Positions 12,534 through 23,894 are shown, counted from the first letter of the stretch. The stretch: DNA of 64,000 bases from Panax quinquefolius (GCA_020205615.1 CM035170.1:10348311-10412310), one strand, 5' to 3'. Made by a program: numbers and translations. Notes: generated by a model not told the origin, from the sequence alone.

Positions 12534-12546
12534 TTGGTATCAAAGC
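12534..12546 (+). promoter_or_regulatory. Primer binding site of E3 (tRNA-iMet type)
   Basis: TTGGTATCAAAGC lies one base after the LTR end. It resembles TGGTATCAGAGC, the complement of the 3' end of plant initiator methionine tRNA used by most gypsy elements, with one base changed. The same site follows the LTR ending at 40203. Confidence 0.8.
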
Positions 12547-12719
12547 TTAGGGATATGATCCCTGGCTGAGATGTGAGACAAGAACTAGGAGGGGAGAGAC
12601 GGGGAATTCCTTCATTGGTATGACCTACCTAAGTTTATTTGGTATTTAATTGGTCGGTCAGAGTATAGAGATAATATGTGATATGATAACTAACCCTTGT
12701 TTTGTGGCAGTATCTGAAA

Positions 12720-13874
12720 ATGAAATCCAAGATTGTTGAGAATAGCAATGGAGCATAGGAGACCATTGAGTCTCCACATATAAATAATCAGGATAATGTG
12801 CATCAGGAAGGCGACAATCCTCATGCAAACAACAACACTGACCAAATGATGAATGATGGAATGTTCAGAGGCTTTATGCAATTCATGCAACATCAGGCGA
12901 GAGCGGCTTCTATCCAAAATGTAGGTGGAAACACTGGAAACTCTCGGACGGTCATCGCTAAACAGTTCAAGGAGCTGGGACCATCGGAGTTTATTGGAGA
13001 GCCAAAACCACTTAAGGCGGAGACGTGGATAAAGCAGATCACCAAGATATTTGATGTCTTGGGATGCTCCGAGGAGCAAAGGTTCCTTTTGCCACCTTTA
13101 TGTTGCGAGGAGAGGCGATTCTTCGGTGGGAATGGTAAAGCATACTCAACTGCCGCCGCCTTTGAAGATGTCTTGGGAGAAGTTCCAAGAACTATTCAAT
13201 GACAAGTACTTTCCCGAAAGTATTCGTCACATAAAAGTGGTAGAGTTCATCAAGTTGGAGCAGAACAATATGAATGTGTCGCAGTACGAAGCTAAGTTTG
13301 TCGAGTTGTCCAGGTTTGCGTCTCACTTGGTTGATAATGAGGAAAGAATGACGTGGATGTTTCTAAGAGGTTTGAAACCCGAGATACGTCAATATCTAAT
13401 TTCTCATAAAGCGTGTTTGTATTCGGATGTTATAAATATGGCTCGATTATTGGAGCGCGATAACGAGTCAACTCAACCAAGAGAAAGCAAAAAATTATAA
13501 TACCAAAGAGTAGCGATCATCGAAGCGGTGACAACGGGCGTGGAGGAATCAACATGCGAAATGGTAACCACTTCCCGGGTGGTAATCATGGCGAAGACAA
13601 TAAGAATGGACATTTCAAGAAGAGAGATTCAACAATGATAGAAAGACGTCGGCAAGATCGGACCGTGGTTAAGGAAGGAGAACGACCACCTATCATATGC
13701 TTCAAATGCGGAGGGGAGGGACATATCACTCCAAACTGCATGATGCCATCCAAAGCGTGTTATAATTGTGGAAGAGAAGGTCACCTAGCCCGATTTTGTT
13801 ATGCACCGAAGACAAGTCCAATTGGAACGGTGACACAAAATACCATCCCAGACAAGTCAAAACCAGTAGTTTAA
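12720..13874 (+). pseudogene. Gypsy E3 gag, broken
   Basis: Gag of a Tekay-like chromovirus. After a first Met at 12720 the frame hits TAG within about a dozen codons. The next frame at 12798-13202 contains the N-terminal capsid part (KQFKELGPSEFIGEPKPLKA, WIKQITKIFDVLGCSEEQ). A frameshift at about 13080-13150 moves the rest to 13051-13500 (ELFNDKYFPESIRHIK, MFLRGLKPEIRQYL). A stop at 13498 follows. The frame at 13554-13874 carries two zinc knuckles, CFKCGGEGHITPNC and CYNCGREGHLARFC, and ends at TAA 13872-13874, the same stop as at 194-196. It belongs to subfamily A. It is not translatable as one protein. Confidence 0.88.
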
Positions 13875-14345
13875 GGGAGAGATTTTGTTGTGACCTCCCA
13901 GAAAGCAAGGAACCCGAACGAGGTCATCACGGTTAAGCTTATCATAAACTCTAGCAAAGTCTATACCTTATTTGATAGCGGTTCTACCCATTCTTTTATT
14001 TCTCCTACTTGCGCTCAACGATTAAATTTGACTTCGGAGAAATTAGACTTTGACTTATCTGTGGAAACTCCGTTGGGAGAAACCTTCATTACATCCACTA
14101 TTCCTGGAAGGGCGTTTGTCGTGACTGCCCAAAATGCGAGGAACCCAAACGAGGTGATCACGGGTAAGCTAATCAAAAACTCTTGTGAAGTTTATACCTT
14201 ATTAGATACCGGTTCTACCCATTCTTTTATCTCTCCTGCTTGTGCTCAACGTTTAAACTTGACTCCGTAGAAGTTAGATCTTGACTTATCTGTTAAAACT
14301 TCGTTAGGAGAAACTTTCATTACATCTACTATTTATAAATCTTGT
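13875..14345 (+). repeat. In-frame tandem duplication of the protease N-terminal segment (two diverged copies)
   Basis: Two units start at GRDFVVTSQKARN (13875) and GRAFVVTAQNARN (14106), exactly 231 bp (77 codons) apart and in the same frame. Each holds a complete Asp-(Ser/Thr)-Gly-Ser site and the SFISP(T/A)CAQRLNLT stretch, ending at GETFITSTI. The units differ in a subfamily-specific way: unit 1 matches E1 (VVTSQKARN, FISPT), while unit 2 matches E4 (FISPA, LLDT). This is the recombination seam of the E3 chimera. Confidence 0.85.
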
Positions 14346-17300
14346 TTGATTCAAGTTGGTACCATCACATTACCTACTGATCTTATTTCGTTGAAAATTC
14401 TTGCATTTGATGTGATTTTAGGGATTGATTGGTTAACCACTCATCATGCTAAAATTGATTGTTTTCATAAGGTTGTCAGTTTTCATATTCCTAACCAATC
14501 TGTTATGCGAATTCAAATAACCAAACCACTAAAATCAATCACTGTCATATCAAGCCATAAAGCTATTCGTTTATTGAAAAACGGATGTCAAGCTTTCTTA
14601 GCCCATGTCACGGACTTGAACAAAAACACGTCAGATTTGAATAATATTTCTGTTGTTAGTGAATTTCTTGACGTATTTCCTGAAGAACTTCTCGGTCTAC
14701 CCCCAGAACGTGAAGTTAAATTCTTTATTGACCTTGAACCTGGTACAAAGCCCATTTCTAAAACCCCATATCGAATGGCTCCTATTGAACTTCAGGAGTT
14801 AAAGGTCCAACTACAGGAGTTGTTGGACATCGGTTTCATTCGTCTTAGTACATCTCCATGGGGTGCTCCTGTGTTATTCGTAAAGAAGAAAGATGGTAGT
14901 ATGCGACTTTGTATCGACTACCGGGAATTGAATCATGTCACTATCAAGAATAGGTATCCATTTACCTCACATAGATGACTTGTTTGACCCGATTCTGAGG
15001 AGCACAATTCTTTTCAAATATTGATCTTCGCTACGGATATCATCAATTTGAAGATTAAAATCGAGATATTCAAGAAGGCGCCTTGAAACTTCGGTATGGG
15101 CATTATGAATTCTTAGTCATGTCTTTTGGATTGACTAATGCTCCTGCTGCTTTTTAGGATATGATGAACCGTGTGTTCAAAGAATATTTAGATCAGTTCA
15201 TTGTTGTCTTTACTGATGACATCCTCATCTATTCCAAAAGTCATGAAGATCATGAGCTCCATTTGAAGCTGGTACTACAAAGGCTTCGTGATAACAAGTT
15301 GTATGCCAAGCTGAAGAAATGCGAGTTCTGGCTTGAGGAAGTAGCATTCCTTGGGCACGTGGTGTCAAAACATGGAATATCTGTCGACCCGGCGAAGATT
15401 GAAGCCATACAAAGTTGGAGCAACCAAAAGTCGGTGCCAAAACGTAACTTTTCGGGCTTAGTAGTTACTATCGGAGATTCGTGGAAGGATTTTCCTGAAT
15501 CGTTATTCCGTTAACTCAGCTGACTCGTAAAGATATAAAATTCGGTTAGAGCGGGGATTGTGAGAAGAGTTTTCAAGAACTCAAGAGAAGACTCATTTCG
15601 CACTGTTACGGCAATACTATCCGTGGTTGGATGGATTTGTTATCTCTGACGATGCTTGAGCAAAGGGTTAGGATGTGTTCTCATGCAACATGGGAAAGTC
15701 ATAGCCTATGCCTCACGACAAATTAAAGAATATGAGAGAAATTATCCTACTCATGATTTGAAGTTGGCATTAGTCGTTCTCGCGTTGAAGATCTGGAGAC
15801 ACTACCTGTATGGGGAGAAAGTGGAAATCTATACAGATCATAAAAGCCTTAAATATTTCTTCACCCAAAAGGAACTCAATATGCGGCAACAACGTTGGCT
15901 TGAGCTGTTGAAAGATTACAATCATACCATCCAATATAATCTTGGAAAAGCAAACGTGGTAGCTGACGCATTGAGTAGAAGATCATATGCGGGTACGAGT
16001 GCAATATTGTTAACACAAAGGTCCATTTTATATGACTTGCAAAGGATGGAGATAGAGGTAAAGGCTCCAAGTACCCACGTGATGATATCAAACAGACGAG
16101 TAGAACCAACTTTAATTGATAAAGTTAAAGCTACTCAAGCTACGGACATAGAGCTGATGCGTATGAAAAAGAAAGTGCAAGAAGGTGATATTCCAGAAGC
16201 AAGAATCGATGAAGAAGGAATACTTTAAGTCAACTCCAGACTTTGTGTTCCTAACAATTCTGACTTGAAGCGTAGAATCATGATGGAGGCACACAACACA
16301 CCGTTTGCAATCCATCCTGGGAGTACCAAAATGTATCATGATCTTCGACATACATTTTGGTGGAACAATATGAAGAGAGAGATCGCGGAGTTTATCTCGA
16401 GGTGTTTAACTTGTCAACGTGTAAAGGCGGAGCATCAAGTGCCTAAGGGTCCATTGCAACCACTTGAGATTCTGAAATGGAAGTGGGAACACATTACCAT
16501 GGATTTCGTTATGGGTCTTCCTATGGTTTCTCAAGGCATAGATGCGATTTGGGTTATTGTTGATAGATTAACCAAGTTTGCTCATTTCTTGCCTATACAG
16601 GAGACTTATTCCCTTGAACGTCTTGTTAGTATGTACGTGAATGAGATTGTAACATTGCATGGCATGCCAGTATCCATAGTTTTGGATCGTGACCCAAGAT
16701 TCACTTCACGATTTTGGGTTAGCTTGCGAGAAAGCTATGGGCACGGATTCTGATTGATTTCAAAGATACCATCCTCAAAGCAGACAGTAATCGAGAGGAC
16801 TATTCAAACTCTTGAAGATCTATTAAGACTTTGTGTCCTAGATTTCAAAGGGAGTTGGGATAAGTACCTACCATTGGTGGAATTCTCCTATAATAACAGT
16901 TATCAGGTAAGTATAGGTGTGGCTCCATTTGAAGCATTGTATGGACGAAAGTGTCGCTCTCTAGTATGCTGGGACTAGGTTGGTGAAGCAATGTTGTTGG
17001 GACCAGAATTGGTACGCATAACTACATAGAAGATCCAAATGATCCGACAACGTATACAAACAGCACAGGATCGACAAAAGAGTTATGCGGATCTTCATCG
17101 AAAGGACGTGGAATTTAATATTGGGGATCATGTATTGTTACGTGTTGCACCATGGAAGGGAGTTACAATATTTGGGAAGAGAGAAAAGCTCAATCCACGA
17201 TTTGTTGGTCCATTTGAGATTCTTGACCGAATAGGAAATGTGGCCTATAGACTCGCATTACCTCCAAGCATGTCTCGTGTTCATAATGTTTTCCACATAT

Positions 17301-17576
17301 CTATGCTTCGTAAATATGTGAAAAACCCGAACCACATTATTGAGATAGAACCGGATGAGATAGCCGAAGATTTAACGTACGAGGAGGTACCTGTTAAGAT
17401 CTTGGATAGGAAAGAGCATGTCCTGCGCACGAAGGTTATACCACAAGTTAAGGTTTTATGGAGGAACCATACTATTGAAGAAATGACCTGGGAGTTGGAA
17501 TCAAAAATGAAAGCGAGGTATCCTCACCTTTTCAAAACACCAGGTACGTACGTCAATTTCGAGGATGAAATTTCAT
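13875..17576 (+). pseudogene. Gypsy E3 pol with duplicated protease start, broken
   Basis: Pol in PR-RT-RH-INT order. The protease start is present twice in frame (see 13875-14345), with active sites DSGS at 13974-13985 and DTGS at 14205-14216. RT spans about 14690-15500: intact to NRYP, frameshifted near 14960 and 15000-15100, then FTDDILIYS, where the usual Ile/Val before Asp-Asp is Thr. RNase H covers 15656-16000 ([11 protein letters not shown]). Integrase covers about 16260-16980 with HPGSTKMY, CLTCQRVK, MDFVMGLP and [12 protein letters not shown], then a frameshift at about 16750. The tail at 17039-17578 is intact for 179 residues (VLWRNHTIEEMTW, YPHLF). From the second protease copy on, the sequence is subfamily B; before it, subfamily A. 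Confidence 0.9.
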
Positions 17577-17589
17577 AAGGAGGGGATGT
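17577..17589 (+). promoter_or_regulatory. Polypurine tract of E3
   Basis: AAGGAGGGGATGT lies directly before the TG of the LTR at 17590. It is the B-type version of the tract. Confidence 0.85.
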
Positions 17590-18813
17590 TGTAAGACCCC
17601 AACTTATTATAAATAAAATCAAATTTCCTCTAATTATTATTGTGAATAATAAGGTGTTAATTTGATATAATGCTTTGGTTATGGGTGAAATGTGAAAATT
17701 TTGCAAAATAAGCAAGTAGTTATAAAATATTCATTGTTGTCGGAGAATATTCGTTTGGTCGTGGAATATTCTTTCTATCGAGGAATATTCATACGACGAT
17801 GCAGCCATTTGTGGGTCCCATAACGGATAACGGTCGGATGAAAAAAACGACAAATTTGAGTTTTTACAAATAACGGCGTAGTTGTTACCATTAACACTGT
17901 TGGAATACCCGGTGGTTAAAATACGATGTCTGGCGTGGTTGCACGATGAAGTTACGGTTTTGCAAAGTATTTTTGAATTATTGATTCTTACGTAAGAAGG
18001 CACTACTCAATAATTGTTACAATAATTATTGTTCAATATTTTATTTTATTGGTTCAATAATTGATGCGTTGATATTTTATATTATTGTTGTTTGAATAAT
18101 TGTCAACATTGCCTGATATTTCCCATTATCGGATCAATAATTCATATTATTTGAATAATATTATGAGATAGTATTATTGGCAATGTCTAGAAAGTTCTGT
18201 CAAGGAGAGGTTTGGTCACCTAATTGCGCGCCAGTAAGGAAAAATTCTTATCAGAAATCCCCCTCTTTCCTGGGAACTGCCCGGTTGTCATAAATGTGAT
18301 TATGTAATATTATTTGTGAATAATTAATTATTGATTTATATGATAAGGAAATATTTATTTGATGCGGATTTAAATGATGGGTTTATTTATATGGTTATAA
18401 ATGAGGGAATTAATGTTGAAGTGTTTTATCAGTATTTTGTCGGAATGGAGGTATTAAAAAATCAAACCAGTGTTCTTGAGATATATTGCGTGAGTTATAA
18501 TTTTTAATCCGACCATTAGATCGTTGTGATTTTTGGATATGTTATACATATATAAGTTGAGTATATGTCCACAAATTTTGAACCGTTAAAAATGAACATA
18601 TGATTTGTTATGAATTTTAAGAGGTGACTGGTTCAGAAATTGTTGAAGTTTCAGAATTTATCATTTTGGTGGAAAATTGTAGAATTGGTGGGCCCCGCTT
18701 TTGGTTGGTGAGAAATGTGCTCAAATTAAATTTCAAATGTGGTGGGTGGCAATAGTAGCAGGTAAAGCCATCAGGTAGTAGGTCAAGTTTACTTCGGCGT
18801 GCTAATATTTTCC

Positions 18814-18821
18814 TATAAATA
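18814..18821 (+). promoter_or_regulatory. TATA box of B-type LTR
   Basis: TATAAATA in CCTATAAATAGAGGGC, with a TTTCTCTCT-containing leader downstream. The same motif is at the same place in all B LTRs. Confidence 0.7.
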
Positions 18822-19360
18822 GAGGGCTAAGTTAGAATTGAAAATCACACCAGAAACAAGTTTTCTTTCTCTCTATATTATCGAGCGTATTTTGTGAGTA
18901 TTTAGATATTTTGAGAGTTTCTATTCAATACAAGTTTCATTCAGCATCATATCCGATATTCCATTCTGAAGTACGGTTTCTTTGAGGTAAGGGATGTTAT
19001 TTTCTTCCTAATGATGTTATTCTTTCAATATCATTATACTGAAATATTGTTATGAATTTTATTATGGAATTTCTACCTTTTTGTGTCGGGGTTACTATTC
19101 ACGTATACGGCACTATTCACCGAAAAAATGATTTTTTCTCCTTTTTGTCCAAGATGTCTATTATGGTTACTATCTTTGATTGTATCCATGTTTTGATCTT
19201 TATTTTTGAATTCTGCTTCAAAATTGGTTATTATGGAGTTTTATTGAACTTGGATAAACTGTAATACGAATCCCTAATATTTGTCCTTTTGTTTCACTGG
19301 ATTCATTTTCTTTAAGATATTTTTCATCATCCTCAGTCTTAAATGATGATATTAATGAAT

Positions 19361-19497
19361 ATCTTTGGCCTGTAATGCAAAGATGAATGATTACCTAATG
19401 AATATCTTTGGCCCGTAGTGCAAAGATGAACAGGTGTTGAGATGAACATGACCAACTGGTGATACAAATGAATATCTTTGGCATGTAGTGCAAATAA
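19361..19497 (+). repeat. Three short stem-loops ATCTTTG-GCCCGTAGTG-CAAAGAT
   Basis: Units at 19361-19384, 19404-19427 and 19474-19497. Each has arms ATCTTTG and CAAAGAT around a GCCCGTAGTG-like loop (the third unit is less perfect). Equivalent units lie on the minus strand at about 33348-33480 and 56405-56555, and in damaged form at about 39480-39640 and 46820-46970. A-type LTRs have ATCCTTG...CATGGAT at this place. Confidence 0.75.
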
Positions 19498-20064
19498 AAA
19501 TATTTGATTCAAGATGTATATTGATTGATGTTACAGGGATAAAATATTGATGATGGACTTTTAAATCTTAGAAGATAGTAGAATTCTTTCTCTACTTGAC
19601 TCTTCTAATGGATTGTTGTTTCCGCTGCAGTTGTTGATCTAAAACTTGTTGTCTATTATATTTTATCATATTTTTTCCTGTTGAAGACTATTGATAATTT
19701 GTTGTATATTATCTTAGTCATAATATTCTTTACTGGGCTAGTTGAGCTCACCCTTTTCCTTTTTGTTCCATTGTTCTTCTCAAGATGAGAGAATTTAGCA
19801 GGAACTAGCCGGAGTATGGAGTGATGATTCACGATAGTTATTTTAGTAGTCCTTACTATTTTGTAAAATAGTGTATCAATAATTGTAATGAGGACTCCTT
19901 TTAAGTTTGTATACTCTCTATTAGACAATAGTTGTATTCAAACTCACAGTATATGTGTTGTCGTATTTTGCACGACAATTGTATTACTGAAGTTGTATTT
20001 GTTTCTATACCATGTATTTGGCGACTCAGAATGGGTGACGTATACCTATTTTGGGGGCGTCACA

Positions 20065-20286
20065 AATAGCATTAGTAGTCCTCACTATTCTATGAAATAG
20101 TGTGAAAATAAATGTATTGAGGACTTATTTTGAGTTTGAATACTGTTTAGAAGACAATGTTGTATTAAAATTCACAGCTTATGTTTTGTCGTATTTTACA
20201 TGACAGTTGTATAATTAAGTTTTTATTTGTACCATGTATTTGACGACTCAGAATAGGTGATGTATACCTATTTTGGGGGCGTCACA
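20065..20286 (+). mobile_element. Terminal 222 bp of an A-type LTR
   Basis: It begins AATAGCATTAGTAGTCC and ends GGGGGCGTCACA. It is almost base-for-base the end of the LTR at 9742-12532 (12311-12532), including TATTGAGGACTTATTTTGAG. Its position right after the exact CA end of the B-type LTR makes it the surviving tail of a host A-type 3' LTR into which a B element had inserted. Confidence 0.88.
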
Positions 20287-21366
20287 CCTGAAAGTATTAT
20301 CAAAGTTTCACCACCTCCCCTAATAGTAAATCATGTGAATTAATAGTTCATTCATGTGACTCAATAGTATAATCATGTGAAAAAATTAATTACAGTATAG
20401 TACCTTCAACTATACTTCCATTTTTAATTTAGTCATGCAAGTATTATCAATCTTGCACCAACTCCCCTAATAGTAAATCATGTGAATCAATAGTACGCAC
20501 ATGTGAACACATAGTTATAAGCATGTGAATTAATAGCAATTAATTACTCATTTATCCGGTTAATTACCCGATTGGTCAATATAACCTCCAGACATCAATT
20601 ATTATCGAAATAGATGTCAATTTCTACTAACACTAATAATCTCAACACAATGGATCTATCAATTTCATCTTTAATCAACACGAACTTATTCATTATTAAT
20701 ATTATAACTCACAATATTTAACAATCAGGTCGTTCCCAAGAAACAGGGGGCTTTCCAATAAGGATTTCTCCTTATTGGCGCGTAATTAGTGACCAAATCT
20801 CTCCTTGACAGAACTTCTAGACATTGTCTATATTGCAAATAATAATATGAATAACTTTGTCGTCTCAATTATTGATTTAATAATATAAAATATTATGCAG
20901 ATGATATTATGACAATAATTGAATCAATAATATGAAAGATATTATGCAGCAATTCCTGTAGCAATAATTGAGTATAACTGATTGACTTCTCACATAAGCA
21001 TCAATAATCAATACAGTGTGCTACTATGCACCCACACGTATTACTGTACTTTTACCACCGGGTAGTTCAACAGTTTAACGGTAGAACTTTCGCCGTTATT
21101 TTTATAAAAAGATAATTATGTCATTTTCTAAATACGGCAATACTTCTGTTGTGGGGTCCACCAATGATTGTGTCGTCGTATGAATATTCCCTGTTAAAAC
21201 GAATATTCCCCGACACAACGAATATTTTACATCAACTTGCTTTCTTTGCAAAATTTTTAAATATCACCCTTAACTTTAACCTTTTATCCATTTAACCATT
21301 TACTAAATAGAATAATAATTATAGAAAAATTGAATACTTTCATTTAATAAAATTCGGGGTCTTACA
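20287..21366 (-). mobile_element. 5' part of an A-type gypsy LTR, inverted
   Basis: On the minus strand this starts TGTAAGACCCC at 21366 and is collinear with about the first 1.07 kb of the LTR at 5644-8424, including the CACATGATT(T/A)ACTATTAGGGG segment, where it stops at 20287. The remainder is missing. Its TG terminus abuts the interior of the plus-strand LTR fragment that follows. Confidence 0.85.
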
Positions 21367-21571
21367 ACATGCATATAACTATTTGTTCACATGAATGGAA
21401 ATATTGATTCACATGCATGTACTATTTATTCACATGCATGTACTATTAGGGAAGGTGGTGCAAGTTTGATAATACTTGTAGAACTAAATTAAAAATGGCA
21501 GAAAAGATGAAGGTACTATACTGTAATAATTTGAGCCCCAAAACGTGCAATTATCGAAACTATATTTTTCT

Positions 21572-21579
21572 ATAAATAG
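21572..21579 (+). promoter_or_regulatory. TATA box of LTR fragment
   Basis: TATAAATA followed by AGAAGTTCATTC and a GAGAGAGA leader, as in the complete LTRs. Confidence 0.6.
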
Positions 21580-21974
21580 AAGTTCATTCTTCTTTCATTC
21601 TCACCAATTCACTAAAACTCACAAGATCAATTATAGAGAGAGAAGTTATAGAGAAAAAGAAGAAGAGTATTCTGCTACTTCACTATTCCAGTATCCAGTC
21701 TTCTTCTAAGGTATGGGGTATTATTTTTTCGTATTCATAAGGGATATTATTTTTTTTCAATATTCGTATGAAGTAATATTTTCTTCCATACTATGTAGTA
21801 TGTAAGTAATATTATTTTGTTTCGTATTCTTAATTCTACACTCATTCTGTTAAAGTATTGATTCTATACTCCGTGAAATTAGTAGAATATCCATGAAATT
21901 TGCGATTCATCTAGTATTGTTTCACAAGGATATTTTTGAACATTCTTGTTAAATTTTAAGCTTTTCATGCCGGA

Positions 21975-22142
21975 ATACTGTTCACGGGTTACTATTCACA
22001 GGGTACTATTCATGGGTTACTATTCACAAAGTACTATTCACATGGTACTATTCAAAAAGTACTATTCTCGAAGTACTATTCATGAAGTACTATTCACGGG
22101 GTACTATTCACTCGGGTACTATTCACCTAGGGTATTATTCAT
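21975..22142 (+). repeat. TACTATTCAC tandem array, about 11 units
   Basis: About eleven units of 13-18 bp share TACTATTCA(C/T), joined by short variable linkers (GGG, AAG, ATGG, TCGG). Shorter versions lie at 19087-19122, 39178-39245, 46518-46585 and, on the minus strand, 33715-33775, 55600-55795 and 56793-56840. Confidence 0.9.
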
Positions 22143-22454
22143 GACAAAAATTGATTTCTTTTCTGTCCAAATTATTTTTGATACAATATTATTCTTGAAT
22201 TGTACTCCACAAAGCAGTATCATGTTGACAATTTAGACATTATTGAATTCTAGATAAATTAAATTATTAATCTTTAAAAATTTATCATTTATTTTCTTTT
22301 AATTGAATTCTTATATCATTGTCATCATCCTCATGCTTATATTGTGATGAAAGTCATATGTGGCTTACGTGGATAGATGGAATGTTGATTGGTATGATTA
22401 TGACCATGGATTATTCGGTATAATAATGACCGTAATGTTACAAATGATGTGGTA

Positions 22455-22665
22455 AAAGTCTTTATTGGCCCGTAGTGAATTGATGAACAGTTTTTGGTAT
22501 GATCATGACCATGGGTTCTTTTCGGCCAAGGGTGCAAAGATGAATTGTTTTATGGCGTGATCATGACCGTTGATGAAAACACGAATATCATTGGCCCGTA
22601 GTGCATGGATAATTTGTGGTCGTGATACTAATGAATATCATTGGCCCGTAGTGCATGGATAATTC
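22455..22665 (+). repeat. GGCCCGTAGTGCATGG repeats in LTR fragment
   Basis: Four units (near 22467, 22525, 22590 and 22638). The last two share ATATCATTGGCCCGTAGTGC followed by ATGGATAATT. They are the A-type counterpart of the stem-loops at 19361-19497. Confidence 0.7.
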
Positions 22666-23212
22666 AGTGATGTGGAATATTTATTAAGCTGAATCTCAGC
22701 GATAAAATATATGATAAACTTTTTAAATCATAGAAGATAGTAGATATTATGCTCTACTTGACTCTTCTAATGGATTGTTTATTCCGCTGCAGTTGTTGAT
22801 CTAAAACTTATTATCTATTGTATTCTATCAGTTGTTATACTGTTGAAGGCTAAGGATAATTTATTCTGCATTATCTTAGTCATAATATTTCTTACTGGGC
22901 TAGTTGAGCTCACCCTTTTGCTTTCATTGTTCTATTCAGGAAATGAGAACGTAGCTGGGACTAGTCGGGGAATGGAGTGACGGTACGAGATGGTTGTTTT
23001 AGTAGTCCTCACCATTTAGTGTGATAATAAATGTAATGAGGATTTAATTTGAGTTTGGATATTGTCTAGAAGATAATTTTTCTGTTAAAACTCTCAACTA
23101 TGTTTTGTCATATTTTACACGACAATTGTATAATTAAGTTTGTATTTGATTTCTGTATCATGTATTTGGCGACTCAGAATGGGTGATGTATACCTATTTT
23201 GGGGGCGTCACA

Positions 23213-23696
23213 TATGTCGTGTCAATTATTGATTTAATAATATAAAGTATTATGCGGACGATAATGTTACAATAATTGAATCAATAATATGAGATACTAT
23301 GCAGCAACTACTGTGACAATTATTGAATGAAATACCGAGTGACTTCTTACGTAAGCATCAATAATCAGAGATATTGTGCAATACCGTGTACAACTGTGCA
23401 AAAACTCATATTAGTGTACTTTTATCACCGGTTATTTCAACAGTTTAACAGTAAAAGTTTTACCGTTATTTTTTATAAAAAATGTTATTTTTGTCGCTTT
23501 CTATATCCGACGATTATTCCCTTATGGGGTCCACCAATGATTTCCCTGTTGTACGAATATTCCCAACCAAACGAATATTTTATGACAACTTGCTTACTTT
23601 GTAAAATTTGCACATATCACCTATAACTATAACATTTATTAAATTATCACCTTACTATTTAGAAAAAATTAAATCTTTATTCATAAAAAATTGGGG
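23213..23696 (-). mobile_element. First ~480 bp of a gypsy LTR, inverted
   Basis: Minus-strand LTR start, running from interior sequence at 23213 to GGGGT at 23696, where the last six bases of the terminus are replaced by the TG of the copia LTR. The left boundary is the exact CA end of the previous LTR. Confidence 0.8.
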
Positions 23697-23857
23697 TGTT
23701 AGTTCCTAGTAGGCACAAGTTATCTAGAAGGGGGGGTTGAATAGATATTTGAAAATCTTTTCTCTTTTAAACTTGTTCTTAGATAATGATTAAAACTTAG
23801 CGGAATTAGTATTTGTTTTAATCTTCTTTACCAAGCAATGGAGTTATGAGCGAAGGC

Positions 23858-23894
23858 AGTTATAGCAGATATAGCAGTTATAGCAGATATAGCA
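23858..23894. repeat. Short tandem GTTATAGCAGATATAGCA
   Basis: Two tandem units of 18 bp in this LTR. The 5' LTR copy at about 37465-37495 has one unit, a length difference between the two LTRs of one insertion. Confidence 0.8.

Larger units (their letters stand above)
17590..20064 (+). mobile_element. 3' LTR of E3, subfamily B (about 2.5 kb)
   Basis: TGTAAGACCCC start, GGGGGCGTCACA end, 2475 bp. It is clearly different from the 5' LTR at 9742-12532 (no TTCCATT array or TA/TG microsatellites, a different U3), but collinear with the B-type LTRs at 32777-35260, 37708-40203, 45039-47401 and 55848-58347. LTRs of one insertion should be near-identical, so the element is not a simple insertion. 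Its CA end is followed directly by the last 222 bp of an A-type LTR. Confidence 0.9.
21367..23212 (+). mobile_element. 3' two-thirds of an A-like gypsy LTR
   Basis: It starts inside the LTR, at the sequence equivalent to about 6477 (ACATGCATATAACTATTTG), and runs through TATAAATA (21572-21579), a TACTATTCAC array and GGCCCGTAGTGCATGG units to GGGGGCGTCACA at 23212. The U3 start is missing. The array and the sequence around 22990-23060 match the minus-strand fragment at 54607-55847, so these two form a distinct variant of subfamily A. Confidence 0.87.
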
